Shown: piece by piece, positions 45,971-56,445 of the stretch
Layout of the letters: each line of letters opens with the position of its first letter
Position numbering within the stretch: the first letter of the stretch is position 1
Assembly (NCBI RefSeq): GCF_000213655.1
Contig: NC_015554.1
Location: forward strand, 248,001 to 312,000
From: Alteromonas naphthalenivorans
GTDB lineage: Bacteria > Pseudomonadota > Gammaproteobacteria > Enterobacterales > Alteromonadaceae
Reading direction: 5' to 3'
Length of the DNA stretch: 64,000 nucleotides
The notes under the pieces: model-generated
What the model saw: the letters and a program-made list of their open reading frames with translations, nothing else
What the model was told of the DNA's origin: nothing
Databases searched by the model: none
Position numbers and translations under genes: made by a program

Positions 45971-48097
45971 ATGCACATCCTGCGATTCCTTTTCTTTTTA
46001 GTTTTTATCACGAGTATGCATGTTGAGGCCCAGCACGCTGACGCCCAACATACTGGTACCGGCAAGAAAGGGGATGTCGATGCGTTAAAAGCATCTATTC
46101 GTAATGAAAGGGAATTAGGAGACATTGAGAAAGCAGAGTTGTTAACGCAAGATCTGCAACGCATAGTAGACCATTCACAAACGCCCGAATTACAAGCTGA
46201 TCTAGCCACTATTACAGCCGAGAATGAGATCAGCCGAACTCGATACTCACACGCTATCGAATTATTGAAGTCAGCTGAGTTAATGTATTCTCGTTTGTCT
46301 AACGATTTTGCATTAGCTCATGTCTATACCATGCTTGGTTACGCCTACTACAGCATGTCTGAATATCCCTTGTCCCTTGATTATTACCATCGCGCGTAGC
46401 GGATTTACAAGGCCTTAGATGATAAAAAAAGCCTAAGTATTGTCGGCAGTTATATGGGCATGGCGTTGGGCGCTATCGGTGATTATGAAGGGGCTATTAT
46501 GGCGTACCAAACCGCGCTCGCTCATGCTGTAGAACAAGGCAGTGATGCTGAAAAGTCACAGGTGCTGTATAGCTTAGGGGGTCTAAATGCCAAGATGGGG
46601 GCTCACCGCAGTGCATTAGCGTATTTCTATAGCTCTCTGGAGATAAATACCAAGCGTGGCATGATTCAAAATATTGCATTCAACAATGCCTTAATTGCTG
46701 AGTCATTATTAGCGCTGTCAGATTTTGAAGCTGCCGAATCACATGCTAGTGAAGCCATTCGTCTTTTTAATGAAGTTAAGTCGACTGAATATGCTGATAT
46801 GTATAAGTTAACGCTGGCTAAAATATATATCGCTAGAGGTGGTTACGACAAAGCCAACGAGGTTATCCAAAACGTATTACGTACCGCCAATGGTCGATTC
46901 CCAGCACTTACATTGAATGCTCTGGTAGTTGCTGCGCAGCATGCATTTATTACCAATAAATATGAAATTTCTATCGACTATGCTAATCAGGGAATAGAAA
47001 AAGCGAAGCAGGCAGAGCGGCTACCCATTGAAGTCCAGTTCCATGAGGCCAAAGTAAATTCACTAGAAGCAATGAGTCGCTACGATGCTGCTTTTCTTGC
47101 GCTTAAAACACTGATGCGAGTCAAAGAACAACTTAACGATGAAAATAAAGTGGAAGCGATAGCAAATGTGCAAGCGCAAACTGAGTCTGTACGTAAAGAG
47201 CTAGAGCTAAATTTGAAAGTAAAAGAGCAGGCTCTTGAGCAAGCCGCGCTAAACGAAAAGTTGCTTTTGAAAAACGTGTTTATTGGGCTCATTGTCATCC
47301 TATTTTCTCTTCTGTTTGTATTATACCGGCGTTACACATTGCGCAAAGCAAACGAACGCCTAGAGTGGAAAGTTAGAATTCAAACCCGAGAGCTAAGCGA
47401 AAAGAATGAACAGCTCATTCAGTCACTTAAGCTAATAGAGTCTGAAAGTATCACCGATACACTAACAGGTTTGAAGAATCGCCGTTATTTACAAAAATTT
47501 ATTAAAACAGATATCGCACTGTGCAACCGAGAGTTTTCCGACTGGCATCAAGGCAAAGGCCGTAAACCCATTGGCTCAGATTTGCTGGTTTTCATTCTAG
47601 ATATTGATGACTTCAAACAAGTGAATGACAGATTTGGTCACCAAATAGGTGATGAAGTCTTAATAGAGTTTTCTAAGCGATTAGAACATGTATTCAGGCA
47701 ATCTGATTATATTGTTCGGTGGGGCGGGGAAGAGTTTGTTGCGGTAGCAAGGTTTGTTGATCGTAAAAGTGCCATGGTGTTAGCGCAGCGCCTAGTAAAA
47801 GCGATTAATGACACAAAATTTGAAATGCACGACAACACGGCCCTACCGATAACTTGCTCGGTAGGTTACGTATGTTATCCACTTATTCCAACCAAGGTTA
47901 TTTCATGTCATTTGGAAAAATTGATTGAGATGTCAGACGCGTGTTTATATCTCGCCAAAGCATCGGGTAAAAATACCTGGGTAGGCTTAGAGTCAGTTCA
48001 TGATGAAGAAGCATTTGTTGGAGATTTCAATAAGACTTCGTTAGAGACGCTCATTCAACAAAAAAGGGTGACGATAAGGCGAGAACCAGGGTCGTAA
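45971..48097 (+). pseudogene. TPR-GGDEF diguanylate cyclase, amber-interrupted
   Basis: One frame of 709 codons is cut by TAG at 46397-46399 (codon 143), between YYHRA and RIYKALDDKKSL, in the middle of a TPR repeat where Gln (CAG) would fit. Layout: signal peptide (FLFFLVFITSMHVEA), TPR repeats to about residue 410, one membrane helix (VFIGLIVILFSLLFVLY), coiled coil, then GGDEF with RWGGEEF. Cyclic di-GMP synthesis would be expected from the intact protein. The part after the stop has an ATG (46454) but would lack the signal peptide. Confidence 0.8.
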
Positions 48098-48328
48098 GTT
48101 TGGCGGTAACTTTAGGATTAGATGATGCTGTTTTTTGTACCTTCTATTACGATCATACATTTCAATGTGTGAAATCAACGTTTGAAAACAAACCGTTAGT
48201 GATATACTTTTAATGACTCAGAAATAGATGCATTTCATGACGAATGTGATGATTATTGATGTACCTGAGGTATTAAACACACCTATATTATTATTTTAAA
48301 GTGTGTGTTGTTTGTATAAGGATCTTAC

Positions 48329-50077
48329 ATGGTTAGGCTTCTGCCTATGCTTTTCGCACTGTTTTTTATTGTGCAAAGTACAGCTTGCTATAGCACGGCT
48401 TTATTTGAAGATAAGGCATTAGAGTACGATTTAACTGGTCACATGGAATTTGCAGTTGCTGATGGTAATACCCTAGTAGGAGACGAATTATGGGTAGATG
48501 ATCAGAGTAAAATAAGCCGCGCACCCCACCAATATTTGCATTTTCGGGTGACCATTGAAAATGCACGTAATGAGCCTGTTCCCCTTTGGTTTTCTATCAC
48601 TTTTCCTTCGATTGAGCATCTGTACGTGTCAGATGGCACCCACACGTGGATAACCGGCGATGCGCTGCCATTTTCAAGCCGAGAAGTACTAGTACCTAAC
48701 TACCATTTCCCGTTCATTCTTCCCGCCCAAGATAAAATGCAAATCTATGGTCACATGGAAGGAAAAATACTGCGCTACAACTTTTTTGTTGCCACCCCTG
48801 AAAAGGTGAACAAAATGTATGTCGATTCGCTGCAGCGTGATATGACATTTTTCGGGGCTATGTCGATACTAACCATTCTTAGTTTGGTTGTTTTTACTAT
48901 CACAAGAAAGATGGCGTTTTTGAGTTTCGCCGCTTTTATCTTTGCCACATCATTCTGGTTTTTTAGGGTATTTGGTTACGCCTTTGAAATTTTATGGCCA
49001 ACCATCCCTCAGTTAAATGACATCACTTACGCCGCTAGTATTTACGCCGTATTGCTCACGGCAGGATGGACCGTGTTTTCTAGTTTGAAGCGCCCCAATA
49101 GGACTGTTTATGGATTGAAATTTGCTATATTTTGCGGATCAATCTTGCCTTTTCTCGGCTTGCTGGTATGGCGTTACGTAGGGTTAGATGAAGCGTTACG
49201 TTTGCCCGTTATTCTACTGTTTCCCTTTGTTATTTTCGCAAGCATTGTGATTTACAAAGAACACAAAAATGGCTCTGACAGGGCAAAGTGGCTGGCGGTG
49301 ACGATTTTCCCTGTAGTGTTAAGTACCCTTTCGCTCGTGCTTATTGCTCTTTTTGGTATTGACCTTCAATTAGATCCTATCACCATGTTCATGGTTGGCG
49401 TATTGATTACATGTATGTTCATGGTGATATTAGCGTCTCGGCTTTTCGTCAAAATAGTCCAAAAAGAGCGTGATACCGAGAAGGCCAATGCCGTATTAAA
49501 AAGCGAGCAAGCGTCGAAGCTTGAGGCGCTAATTCAAGAGCGTACAAAAGCATTACGCGCATCAAATGAAATGCTCAAAAAGCTAGCTGCTAACGATGGG
49601 TTAACGAACTTACCGAATCGAAGAAGTATCGATTTATTCGTAGACGCTAGCTTTTCATCAGAGGCGGATAATCATCATCACATTGCAGTGGCGTTGATAG
49701 ACCTAGATCATTTTAAGAATATTAACGACACTTTCGGGCATGAAGCAGGCGATACGGTGTTGATTGAAATTGCCAAAATACTGCAGCCCTTAAATAGCAA
49801 GGAATGTATGGCGGGAAGATTTGGTGGTGAAGAGTTTGCTATTATTCAACAAAACGTAAGTGAACAGCATTTTAGCGATACGCTAGCCGATATTCACAAG
49901 CAAATTAATACACTGAGCCTTCAGCAGCTTAGCGGTTTAAAAATTGGCGCGTGTATAGGTTGGACAATATGTACAGACGCTGCTGATATCGTTTATGCAT
50001 TTAGACGTGCAGATAAAGCCTTATACAAAGCAAAAGATGCGGGGCGCAATAGAATTATTGCGGCAGTTCCACGTTGA
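48329..50077 (+). CDS. 7TMR-DISM diguanylate cyclase
   Basis: 582 residues: signal peptide, an extracellular all-beta sensing domain (about 30-150; LWFSITFPSIEHLYVSDG), seven membrane helices (about 170-385), a coiled coil, and a GGDEF domain (about 415-582) with DLDHFKNINDTFGHEAGD and the active-site GRFGGEEF. It should make cyclic di-GMP in response to a periplasmic ligand. ATAAGGAT precedes the ATG. It stands alone, between the interrupted cyclase and a large intergenic region. Confidence 0.92.
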   Translation: MVRLLPMLFALFFIVQSTACYSTALFEDKALEYDLTGHMEFAVADGNTLVGDELWVDDQSKISRAPHQYLHFRVTIENARNEPVPLWFSITFPSIEHLYVSDGTHTWITGDALPFSSREVLVPNYHFPFILPAQDKMQIYGHMEGKILRYNFFVATPEKVNKMYVDSLQRDMTFFGAMSILTILSLVVFTITRKMAFLSFAAFIFATSFWFFRVFGYAFEILWPTIPQLNDITYAASIYAVLLTAGWTVFSSLKRPNRTVYGLKFAIFCGSILPFLGLLVWRYVGLDEALRLPVILLFPFVIFASIVIYKEHKNGSDRAKWLAVTIFPVVLSTLSLVLIALFGIDLQLDPITMFMVGVLITCMFMVILASRLFVKIVQKERDTEKANAVLKSEQASKLEALIQERTKALRASNEMLKKLAANDGLTNLPNRRSIDLFVDASFSSEADNHHHIAVALIDLDHFKNINDTFGHEAGDTVLIEIAKILQPLNSKECMAGRFGGEEFAIIQQNVSEQHFSDTLADIHKQINTLSLQQLSGLKIGACIGWTICTDAADIVYAFRRADKALYKAKDAGRNRIIAAVPR

Positions 50078-50667
50078 TTCGAGTAGTTGTCACATAGGCA
50101 GGAGCCAAACAGAACGCCTGCCGGAAAGCCCGTTACAAAACCTAGTTCAATTTCAAAATAGCATGGTGTCGTTCATGGTCTAAATCATGATGTCGTTCTT
50201 CACCCTAGTTCTACCATAATATTATGCGCCTAAAAAACCTTTCGAAAATACACTCTATTTCGGTCAAAAGTTTAAGAACTGGTGTGGTTTATTGCCATGG
50301 TTGTTATCTTTTGCTCTTTGCTTTCCTTTCTCGAGTTGCACTTCCAATAACAAAGTTTAATCGTTTTTCATTCTGGATTAATTGTTATCGTTTACATTAA
50401 AATGTAAATGTAATCTTGATGTTATTTTGTTATGTAATTGAATTTATTTGGTTAATTTTAATTTGAAATATAAATGAAAACTATTTGTTAAAAAAGTTGT
50501 TGACGTTAAAATATAAAAATGGTCATATGCCCCAATTTTGAGCATGTGACCGATTTGGTTTATCCCAAAGGTTTTGCTCATAGCGAACAGAGAATATGCG
50601 CAGACACGAGTCTGACGAAAATTCCAATCACTTTATAAAACCGAACATAGAAACTTGAGGGTTCACC
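50078..50667. other. 590-base intergenic region upstream of sugar uptake locus
   Basis: No supported gene. It is AT-rich, holds a perfect 18-bp palindrome (listed separately), and presumably the promoter of the barrel/ABC operon. A long leader (more than 250 bases) lies between that palindrome and the barrel start. Confidence 0.5.
50393..50410. promoter_or_regulatory. candidate operator of sugar uptake locus
   Basis: TTTACATT-AA-AATGTAAA is a perfect inverted repeat of 18 bp. It fits a dimeric repressor site (LacI- or GntR-like), but no such regulator is adjacent. Confidence 0.45.
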
Positions 50668-52083
50668 ATGTTAGAAAATAACCAGCTTCAACAAGCGACT
50701 TCTCGATCTAATTTTAAAACTGCAGGGTTAAGCGTACTGGCATCAGCGATTATGGCTGCTATGGCGCCGTCACTCGTAGTGGCTCAGGAACTAAGCGAAA
50801 CCTAGCCAATGTATGTGCCGCCGAGTGAACCTAATGAGTTTCTAGATGGTCGTGTTCAAGTTAATTTTCTAGCTATGCAGAACTATCAGGCTATTCAAGC
50901 AAAAGACGGCGCGTTTCGCCCTGAAGATGAAACACAATCAGATGGTTTTGGCCGTTTGCGCGTTAACTTGATGTTCAAGTTTAAAATTACCGACAACATC
51001 ACAGCCGATATCGATATTGCTGAAGAACCTAATGACTTTGGTAATAATGGCGACAGAGACTTCTCATTCCACCAAGATTTCGCTGGCATCGAGTTTGATA
51101 TGTTTGGCCTTACTGGTTATGAAAAAGAGAATTCAAGCCTTATCTTGCGTGTAGGTAACATTGGCGCATCTCCTTTTCAGTTTAAAGGATTCCAAGATGG
51201 CGCTGACAACCAAGGTAACGCGTTAATTGGTAATGGAATTAACGACTACGCCACAGCTGAGAACGGTATCCAACTAAGCTACACCGAGACCTTCGATAGC
51301 GGCATTCTTCGTTCATATAACGTTGCGGGCCACATGACTACGTCTAGCTTCGGCGAAGCGTTCCAAGAAGACCGAAGTTACAACTACAGATTGCAAGGTA
51401 CCCTTGAGTTTAAAGGTGGTTTCAAAGCAGGCTTAAACGTTTTTCAAGCTAATCAAGGCGACCAGCTTGTATTCGCTGATGGTGTAGCAAGCCTTGATGG
51501 CGTTACGACCACTAACTATGGTTTCGGCGATGGCGAAAACTATAACTTTTCAGCCTCTGCATCTAGTGAGCGTGATACCCATGTTGGCGCACTGCCAGGC
51601 TTGAACCAGTTAATTATGCAATTGAACTTGGCTTACCAACCATCTGATCAAACGAGTGTTATTGTGATGTTAGGTAAAGCGTCTGACGACTACACCTTTG
51701 CCGATTCCGATGGAAACGCGGTGGCGGGTATTACTTACTTTGGTACAGATGGCGTGTTAGACCCAGCGGGTACAACCTTTGATTCAAACCAAGTGATTGA
51801 AGGCGATTCATCGGTGCAGTACTGGGCGCTAGAAGCCCAACAATATATTCTTCCTGAGAAGCTTTACGTAGCGGCACGTTACGCAGAGTCAGAAAATACC
51901 TCTGACCTAATTGAACAAACTGACAACGAAGTCACGCGTTTACAAGTATCTGCAGGTTACTGGATAAACGACAGAGCCTTGTGGAAAGTGGAATACGTTA
52001 ACCAAGACGAAGGCGTGAACTCTGGTGGCCAGATTGGTACAGGTTTCGATGGCATCACGTCTGAAATTTCAGTGAAGTTCTAA
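50668..52083 (+). pseudogene. outer-membrane barrel protein, amber codon after signal peptide
   Basis: The frame starts at ATG 50668 with a signal peptide (LSVLASAIMAAMAPSLVVAQ) and is cut by TAG at 50803-50805 (codon 46), then continues without further stops to 52083, ending in Phe (EISVKF) as outer-membrane barrels do. CAG (Gln) would fit at the stop. The ATG at 50809 would give a barrel with no export signal. The barrel (FGRLRVNLMFKFKITDNI, and many Gly/Asp loops) probably feeds the ABC importer that follows. The barrel family is not further recognised. Confidence 0.75.
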
Positions 52084-52100
52084 TTCAATAAACATTCAGC

Positions 52101-52136
52101 AGCGTCAGCGGTTTTATCTAAAACGCTGACGCTTTC
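52101..52136 (+). terminator. stem-loop between barrel and binding-protein genes
   Basis: AGCGTCAGCG and CGCTGACGCT form a 10-bp stem extended by TTTT/AAAA pairing, followed by TTTC only. Either a weak terminator or an mRNA-stabilising element. Confidence 0.6.
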
Positions 52137-52243
52137 AAACCAACCAAAACATTAAGTAATGAAACGAGTATGACTTTTATCCCCATCGAAAATGAAGGGG
52201 AGGGGGAAGTCATACCCTTCAAAACCTAAAGGGGAACTACCCG

Positions 52244-53551
52244 ATGTTGAAAAAATTATCTTTAGTGATTGCCAGTGCATTGGCGATAACCACGGCGGCG
52301 CAAGCTGAAACCATTACCATCGCAACAGTAAACAATGGCGACATGATTGCCATGAAAGAACTGAGTAGCGACTTTGAAGAGAAAAACCCAGGTATTGATT
52401 TAAAGTGGGTAACGCTTGAAGAAAACATTCTACGCCAACGTGTCACTACCGACGTAGCCACTGGCGGCGGCCAGTACGATGTGATGACAATTGGTACTTA
52501 TGAAGTGCCAATTTGGGGTAACCAAGGCTGGTTGGAAGAGCTTGATGGCCTTGGCGCTGATTATGACGTAGAAGATTTACTGCCTGCTATTCGTAGCGGC
52601 CTGTCAGTAGATAACAAACTCTATGCTGCACCGTTTTACGGCGAAAGTTCAATGGTGATGTACCGCACTGACTTAATGGTCAAAGCCGGTCTTGAAATGC
52701 CAAAAGCACCTACATGGAAATTTATCCGTGAAGCAGCCGAAGCAATGACAGACAAAGAAGCAGGTGTTTACGGTATTTGTCTTCGTGGTAAAGCGGGCTG
52801 GGGCGAAAATATTGCATTGCTAACGTCTATGTCTAACTCGTTTGGCGCACGCTGGTTCGATGAAAACTGGAAGCCTCAGTTTGACTCCAAAGCATGGAAA
52901 GACACCTTAGAATACTATGTTGATGTAATGGACAAGTATGGCCCTCCAGGTTCATCAGCGAACGGCTTTAATGAAAACTTAGCGCTGTTTCAAACCGGTA
53001 AATGCGGTATTTGGATTGATGCAACGGTTGCAGGCGGTTTTGTGACAAACGAGAAAGATTCTGAAGTTGCAGACAAAGTAGGTTTCGCTCTAGCGCCAGA
53101 TAACGGCCTAGGTAAACGCGGAAACTGGTTGTGGGCATGGACATTAGCTATTCCTTCCAGCAGTAAGAAAAGCGATGCAGCGATGAAGTTCATCAGCTGG
53201 GCTACCTCAAAAGAATACTCTGTATTAGTGGCTGAAAAGAAAGGCTGGGCAAATGTACCTCCTGGTACGCGAGCTTCGCTTTACGAAAACCCTGAGTACA
53301 TGAATGCGGCACCTTTTGCGCAAATTACTCTTGATTCTATCAACTCTGCAGACCCTAAAAATCCAACGGTAGAACCAGTGCCTTATGTGGGTGTCCAGTT
53401 TGTTGCTATTCCTGAGTTTCAAGGCATAGGAACAGCAGTTGGTCAGCAGTTTAGTGCAGCACTAACGGGCCGCATGACGGTAGACCAAGCACTTCAAAGC
53501 TCTCAGCGACTAGTTGAAAGAGCCATGCGCAAAGCGCGTTACCCAAAATAA
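52244..53551 (+). CDS. polyol/sugar ABC substrate-binding protein (SmoE/MtlE-like)
   Basis: 435 residues with a signal peptide ending TTAAQA and the family 1 solute-binding fold: FEEKNPGIDLKWVTLEENIL, TDVATGGGQYDVMTIGTYE, YAAPFYGESSMVMYRTDLM, FAQITLDSINSADP. It resembles the sorbitol/mannitol binding proteins SmoE/MtlE. Two permeases and an ATPase follow, completing a binding-protein-dependent importer. A stem-loop after the gene may raise its level over the permeases. Confidence 0.88.
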   Translation: MLKKLSLVIASALAITTAAQAETITIATVNNGDMIAMKELSSDFEEKNPGIDLKWVTLEENILRQRVTTDVATGGGQYDVMTIGTYEVPIWGNQGWLEELDGLGADYDVEDLLPAIRSGLSVDNKLYAAPFYGESSMVMYRTDLMVKAGLEMPKAPTWKFIREAAEAMTDKEAGVYGICLRGKAGWGENIALLTSMSNSFGARWFDENWKPQFDSKAWKDTLEYYVDVMDKYGPPGSSANGFNENLALFQTGKCGIWIDATVAGGFVTNEKDSEVADKVGFALAPDNGLGKRGNWLWAWTLAIPSSSKKSDAAMKFISWATSKEYSVLVAEKKGWANVPPGTRASLYENPEYMNAAPFAQITLDSINSADPKNPTVEPVPYVGVQFVAIPEFQGIGTAVGQQFSAALTGRMTVDQALQSSQRLVERAMRKARYPK

Positions 53552-53566
53552 TAAAACGTTAACCAC

Positions 53567-53600
53567 GGGTAGGTGCAAGGTGCACTTACCCACTTTTTTC
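53567..53600 (+). terminator. attenuating stem-loop after binding-protein gene
   Basis: GGGTAGGTGCA and TGCACTTACCC pair with one G-T around AGG, followed by ACTTTTTTC. The permease gene starts 20 bases later, so partial termination is likely, the common pattern for excess binding protein. Confidence 0.7.
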
Positions 53601-53619
53601 ACTTGTAAGGGGCTTAGCA

Positions 53620-54492
53620 ATGGCGACTACCCAATCTCGTACCTTAGCCAAAATGATGCTGTTTCCTTCGGTCACCTTGCTGTTAGCTTGGATGATTGTT
53701 CCGCTTTGCATGACGTTATATTTCTCGTTTTTAGATTATAACTTGCTCATGCCTGGCGATAATGAATACATAGGCTTTTTGAACTACGAGTTTTTTCTCA
53801 CCGATCCTGCTTTTATAGAGTCATTTTTTAATACCTTATTGCTAGTTGGCGGTGTGCTGTTTATTACCATCTGCGGCGGTATTGGTTTAGCCATATTGCT
53901 CGACCAAGCCATATGGGGCAGAAACTATGTCCGCATCATGGTATTGGCACCGTTTTTTGTTATGCCAACGGTTTCCGCATTGGTGTGGAAAAACATGTTC
54001 ATGAACCCGGTAAACGGGCTGTTTGCTCATCTTGCCGAATTCTTTGGTGCAACCCCTATCGATTTCTTTGCAGAAATTCCGTTGCTATCCATTATCATTA
54101 TTGTGTCGTGGCAGTGGCTGCCGTTTGCGGCGCTAATTTTACTTACCGCTATTCAATCGTTAGATAGAGAGCAACTAGAAGCGGCGGATTTAGATGGTGC
54201 AGGCCCGTTCAGTAAATTTATTTACATTGTGTTGCCGCATTTATCCCGAGCAGTCACCGCAGTTATTCTTATTGAGACCATTTTCTTGCTGTCTATTTTT
54301 GCAGAAATATTGGTAACTACGAGTGGTGGCCCAGGTTATTCCTCTACCAACATTACGTACTTAATTTACACCCAATCGCTACTTCAGTTTGATGTGGGCG
54401 GCGGTTCAGCAGGTGGAATTGTAGCAGTCATTATTGCCAACATTGTTGCCATCTTCTTAATGCGCCTTATCGGCAAGAATTTGGAGGGCTAG
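53620..54492 (+). CDS. polyol/sugar ABC permease (SmoF-like)
   Basis: 290 residues with six membrane helices and the EAA loop (EAADLDGAGPFSKFIYIVLPHL) that contacts the ATPase. It pairs with the permease 4 bases downstream. The GLAILLDQAIWGRNYVRIMV region is typical of MalF/SmoF-class proteins. Confidence 0.9.
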   Translation: MATTQSRTLAKMMLFPSVTLLLAWMIVPLCMTLYFSFLDYNLLMPGDNEYIGFLNYEFFLTDPAFIESFFNTLLLVGGVLFITICGGIGLAILLDQAIWGRNYVRIMVLAPFFVMPTVSALVWKNMFMNPVNGLFAHLAEFFGATPIDFFAEIPLLSIIIIVSWQWLPFAALILLTAIQSLDREQLEAADLDGAGPFSKFIYIVLPHLSRAVTAVILIETIFLLSIFAEILVTTSGGPGYSSTNITYLIYTQSLLQFDVGGGSAGGIVAVIIANIVAIFLMRLIGKNLEG

Positions 54493-54495
54493 GTA

Positions 54496-55320
54496 ATGAA
54501 CAGCACGAATAAATCAAAAGTCATTTACACCATTTTAGCGTGGACCATCAGTGGGATGATTTTCTTTCCTATTCTTTGGACCATGATCACCAGCTTTAAA
54601 ACGGAATCTGAAGCGATTTCAGCCACACCAAGCTTATTTATGTTTGAGTGGACGCTAGAGAACTACAAAGATGTGTTAGCTCGCTCACCTTATTTCGAAC
54701 ACTTTATGAACTCTGTGATCATCTCATTAGGGGCAAGTTTACTTGGACTGCTTATTGCTATTCCGGCTGCATGGTCGATGGCCTTTGTGCAAACTAAGCG
54801 AACTAAAAACCTATTGATGTGGATGCTATCAACCAAAATGCTTCCACCGGTTGGGGTGCTAATTCCTATCTATCTGTTGTTCCGTGATTTCGGTCTGCTA
54901 GATACACGCTTAGGTTTGGTGATTGTAATGACACTCATTAACTTACCTATCATGGTGTGGATGCTTTACACCTATTTCAGAGAAATCCCTCATGAAATTC
55001 TTGAAGCGACACGAATGGACGGCGCTGGCATCAAAGAAGAAATTTTTCACGTGTTACTACCAATCGCCTTACCCGGGATTGCGTCAACCTTGCTGCTAAA
55101 CGTTATATTGGCGTGGAATGAAGCCTTTTGGACACTCATTCTTACCGCCGCGAATGCAGCACCGTTAACTGCCTTTATTGCCAGTTATTCAAGCCCAGAA
55201 GGCTTATTTTACGCGAAATTATCAGCAGCCTCTGTGATGGCTGTGGTGCCAATCCTTATTCTTGGTTGGTTCAGTCAAAAACAATTAGTGCGCGGATTAA
55301 GTTTCGGCGCGGTTAAGTAG
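54496..55320 (+). CDS. polyol/sugar ABC permease (SmoG-like)
   Basis: 274 residues, six membrane helices, and the EAA loop ([20 protein letters not shown]). MalG/SmoG class: [17 protein letters not shown] near the start and [16 protein letters not shown] at the end. It is separated by 4 bases from the first permease and by 10 bases from the ATPase gene. Confidence 0.9.
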   Translation: MNSTNKSKVIYTILAWTISGMIFFPILWTMITSFKTESEAISATPSLFMFEWTLENYKDVLARSPYFEHFMNSVIISLGASLLGLLIAIPAAWSMAFVQTKRTKNLLMWMLSTKMLPPVGVLIPIYLLFRDFGLLDTRLGLVIVMTLINLPIMVWMLYTYFREIPHEILEATRMDGAGIKEEIFHVLLPIALPGIASTLLLNVILAWNEAFWTLILTAANAAPLTAFIASYSSPEGLFYAKLSAASVMAVVPILILGWFSQKQLVRGLSFGAVK

Positions 55321-55330
55321 GAGTATTCCA

Positions 55331-56362
55331 ATGGGAAGCATTACTTTAAAACAAGTGACAAAAAGCTTTGGCGACGTAAATGTTATTAAACCGCTAGATT
55401 TACATATCCGTGACGGTGAATTCATTGTGTTTGTTGGGCCATCGGGCTGCGGTAAATCTACCTTACTTCGCATGATTGCAGGACTTGAAGATACGACTAG
55501 CGGCAACATTGATATTGACGGTGAAGACGCCACAAATATGCCGCCAGCCAAACGTGGTTTAGCCATGGTATTTCAGTCTTACGCGTTATACCCGCATATG
55601 TCTGTTCGCAGTAATATTGCGTTTCCGCTTAAGCGCGCAAAAGTAGCGCCTGCTGTGATTGACGAAAAAATTGAAAAAGCGGCTAAAATGCTGAACCTAA
55701 CCGATTATCTTGATCGCAAGCCGGGTCAATTATCAGGTGGTCAGCGTCAGCGTGTGGCAATTGGCCGTGCTATTGTGCGCCAACCTTCGGCATTTTTGTT
55801 CGATGAGCCATTGTCTAACCTGGATGCTTCACTTCGAGTGAACATGCGCCTAGAAATATCAGAACTTCATAAAAGTTTAGATACCACCATGATTTATGTA
55901 ACGCACGATCAGGTGGAGGCCATGACCATGGCCGATCGTATAGCGGTATTCAATGGCGGTATTATCGCACAAGTCGGCACGCCGCTAGAGCTATATCAAA
56001 AGCCAGTTAACCGCTTTGTAGCTGGGTTTATTGGCTCGCCTAAAATGAATTTCATTGATGTGATGCCTAAAGCCGGCGACGACACACATGCCATTGGCGT
56101 GCGACCAGAACACTTAAAAATTACCCAAGAGCGAGGGTTGTGGTCAGGCAAGGTAGGCGTAGTGGAGCATCTTGGCTCAGAAACCTTTTTACATGTGCAT
56201 GTAGAAGGTGCTGGTACGCTCACGGTTAAAGCTGACGGTGATTGTCCGGTGAGCTATGGCGATGTGGTCAACCTAACTGCCGCAGAAAGTAAAATTATGC
56301 ATTTTGACAAAGATGGCGTAACCATTCCCTCACTTTCTTGGGGCGAAGAGCGTGTAGCATAA
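55331..56362 (+). CDS. sugar ABC importer ATPase (SmoK/MalK-like)
   Basis: 343 residues: Walker [12 protein letters not shown]-loop ([11 protein letters not shown]), signature [15 protein letters not shown], Walker [15 protein letters not shown], switch His ([10 protein letters not shown]), and a C-terminal TOBE domain (about 240-340). This is the MalK/UgpC group that energises family 1 sugar importers. It completes the importer with the three genes before it. A terminator-like hairpin follows. Confidence 0.93.
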   Translation: MGSITLKQVTKSFGDVNVIKPLDLHIRDGEFIVFVGPSGCGKSTLLRMIAGLEDTTSGNIDIDGEDATNMPPAKRGLAMVFQSYALYPHMSVRSNIAFPLKRAKVAPAVIDEKIEKAAKMLNLTDYLDRKPGQLSGGQRQRVAIGRAIVRQPSAFLFDEPLSNLDASLRVNMRLEISELHKSLDTTMIYVTHDQVEAMTMADRIAVFNGGIIAQVGTPLELYQKPVNRFVAGFIGSPKMNFIDVMPKAGDDTHAIGVRPEHLKITQERGLWSGKVGVVEHLGSETFLHVHVEGAGTLTVKADGDCPVSYGDVVNLTAAESKIMHFDKDGVTIPSLSWGEERVA

Positions 56363-56378
56363 TTCGTTTTTAGTTAAT

Positions 56379-56416
56379 GTGCGGGTTATTGCATTCAACA
56401 ATAGCCTGCACGTTTT
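56379..56416 (+). terminator. terminator/attenuator before HAD gene
   Basis: GTGCGGGTTATTG and CAATAGCCTGCAC pair almost completely (G-T and one mismatch) with a 7-base loop, followed by GTTTTT. The HAD gene begins 30 bases later. Confidence 0.7.
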
Positions 56417-56445
56417 TAAAGGACGAAAGATACAAGGATTATTAA

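Noticed and set aside
45971..52083. Programmed amber readthrough (for example pyrrolysine) in the two TAG-interrupted genes
   Set aside because: Neither gene is a known readthrough family, and TAG is a normal stop in nearby genes; mutation is simpler.
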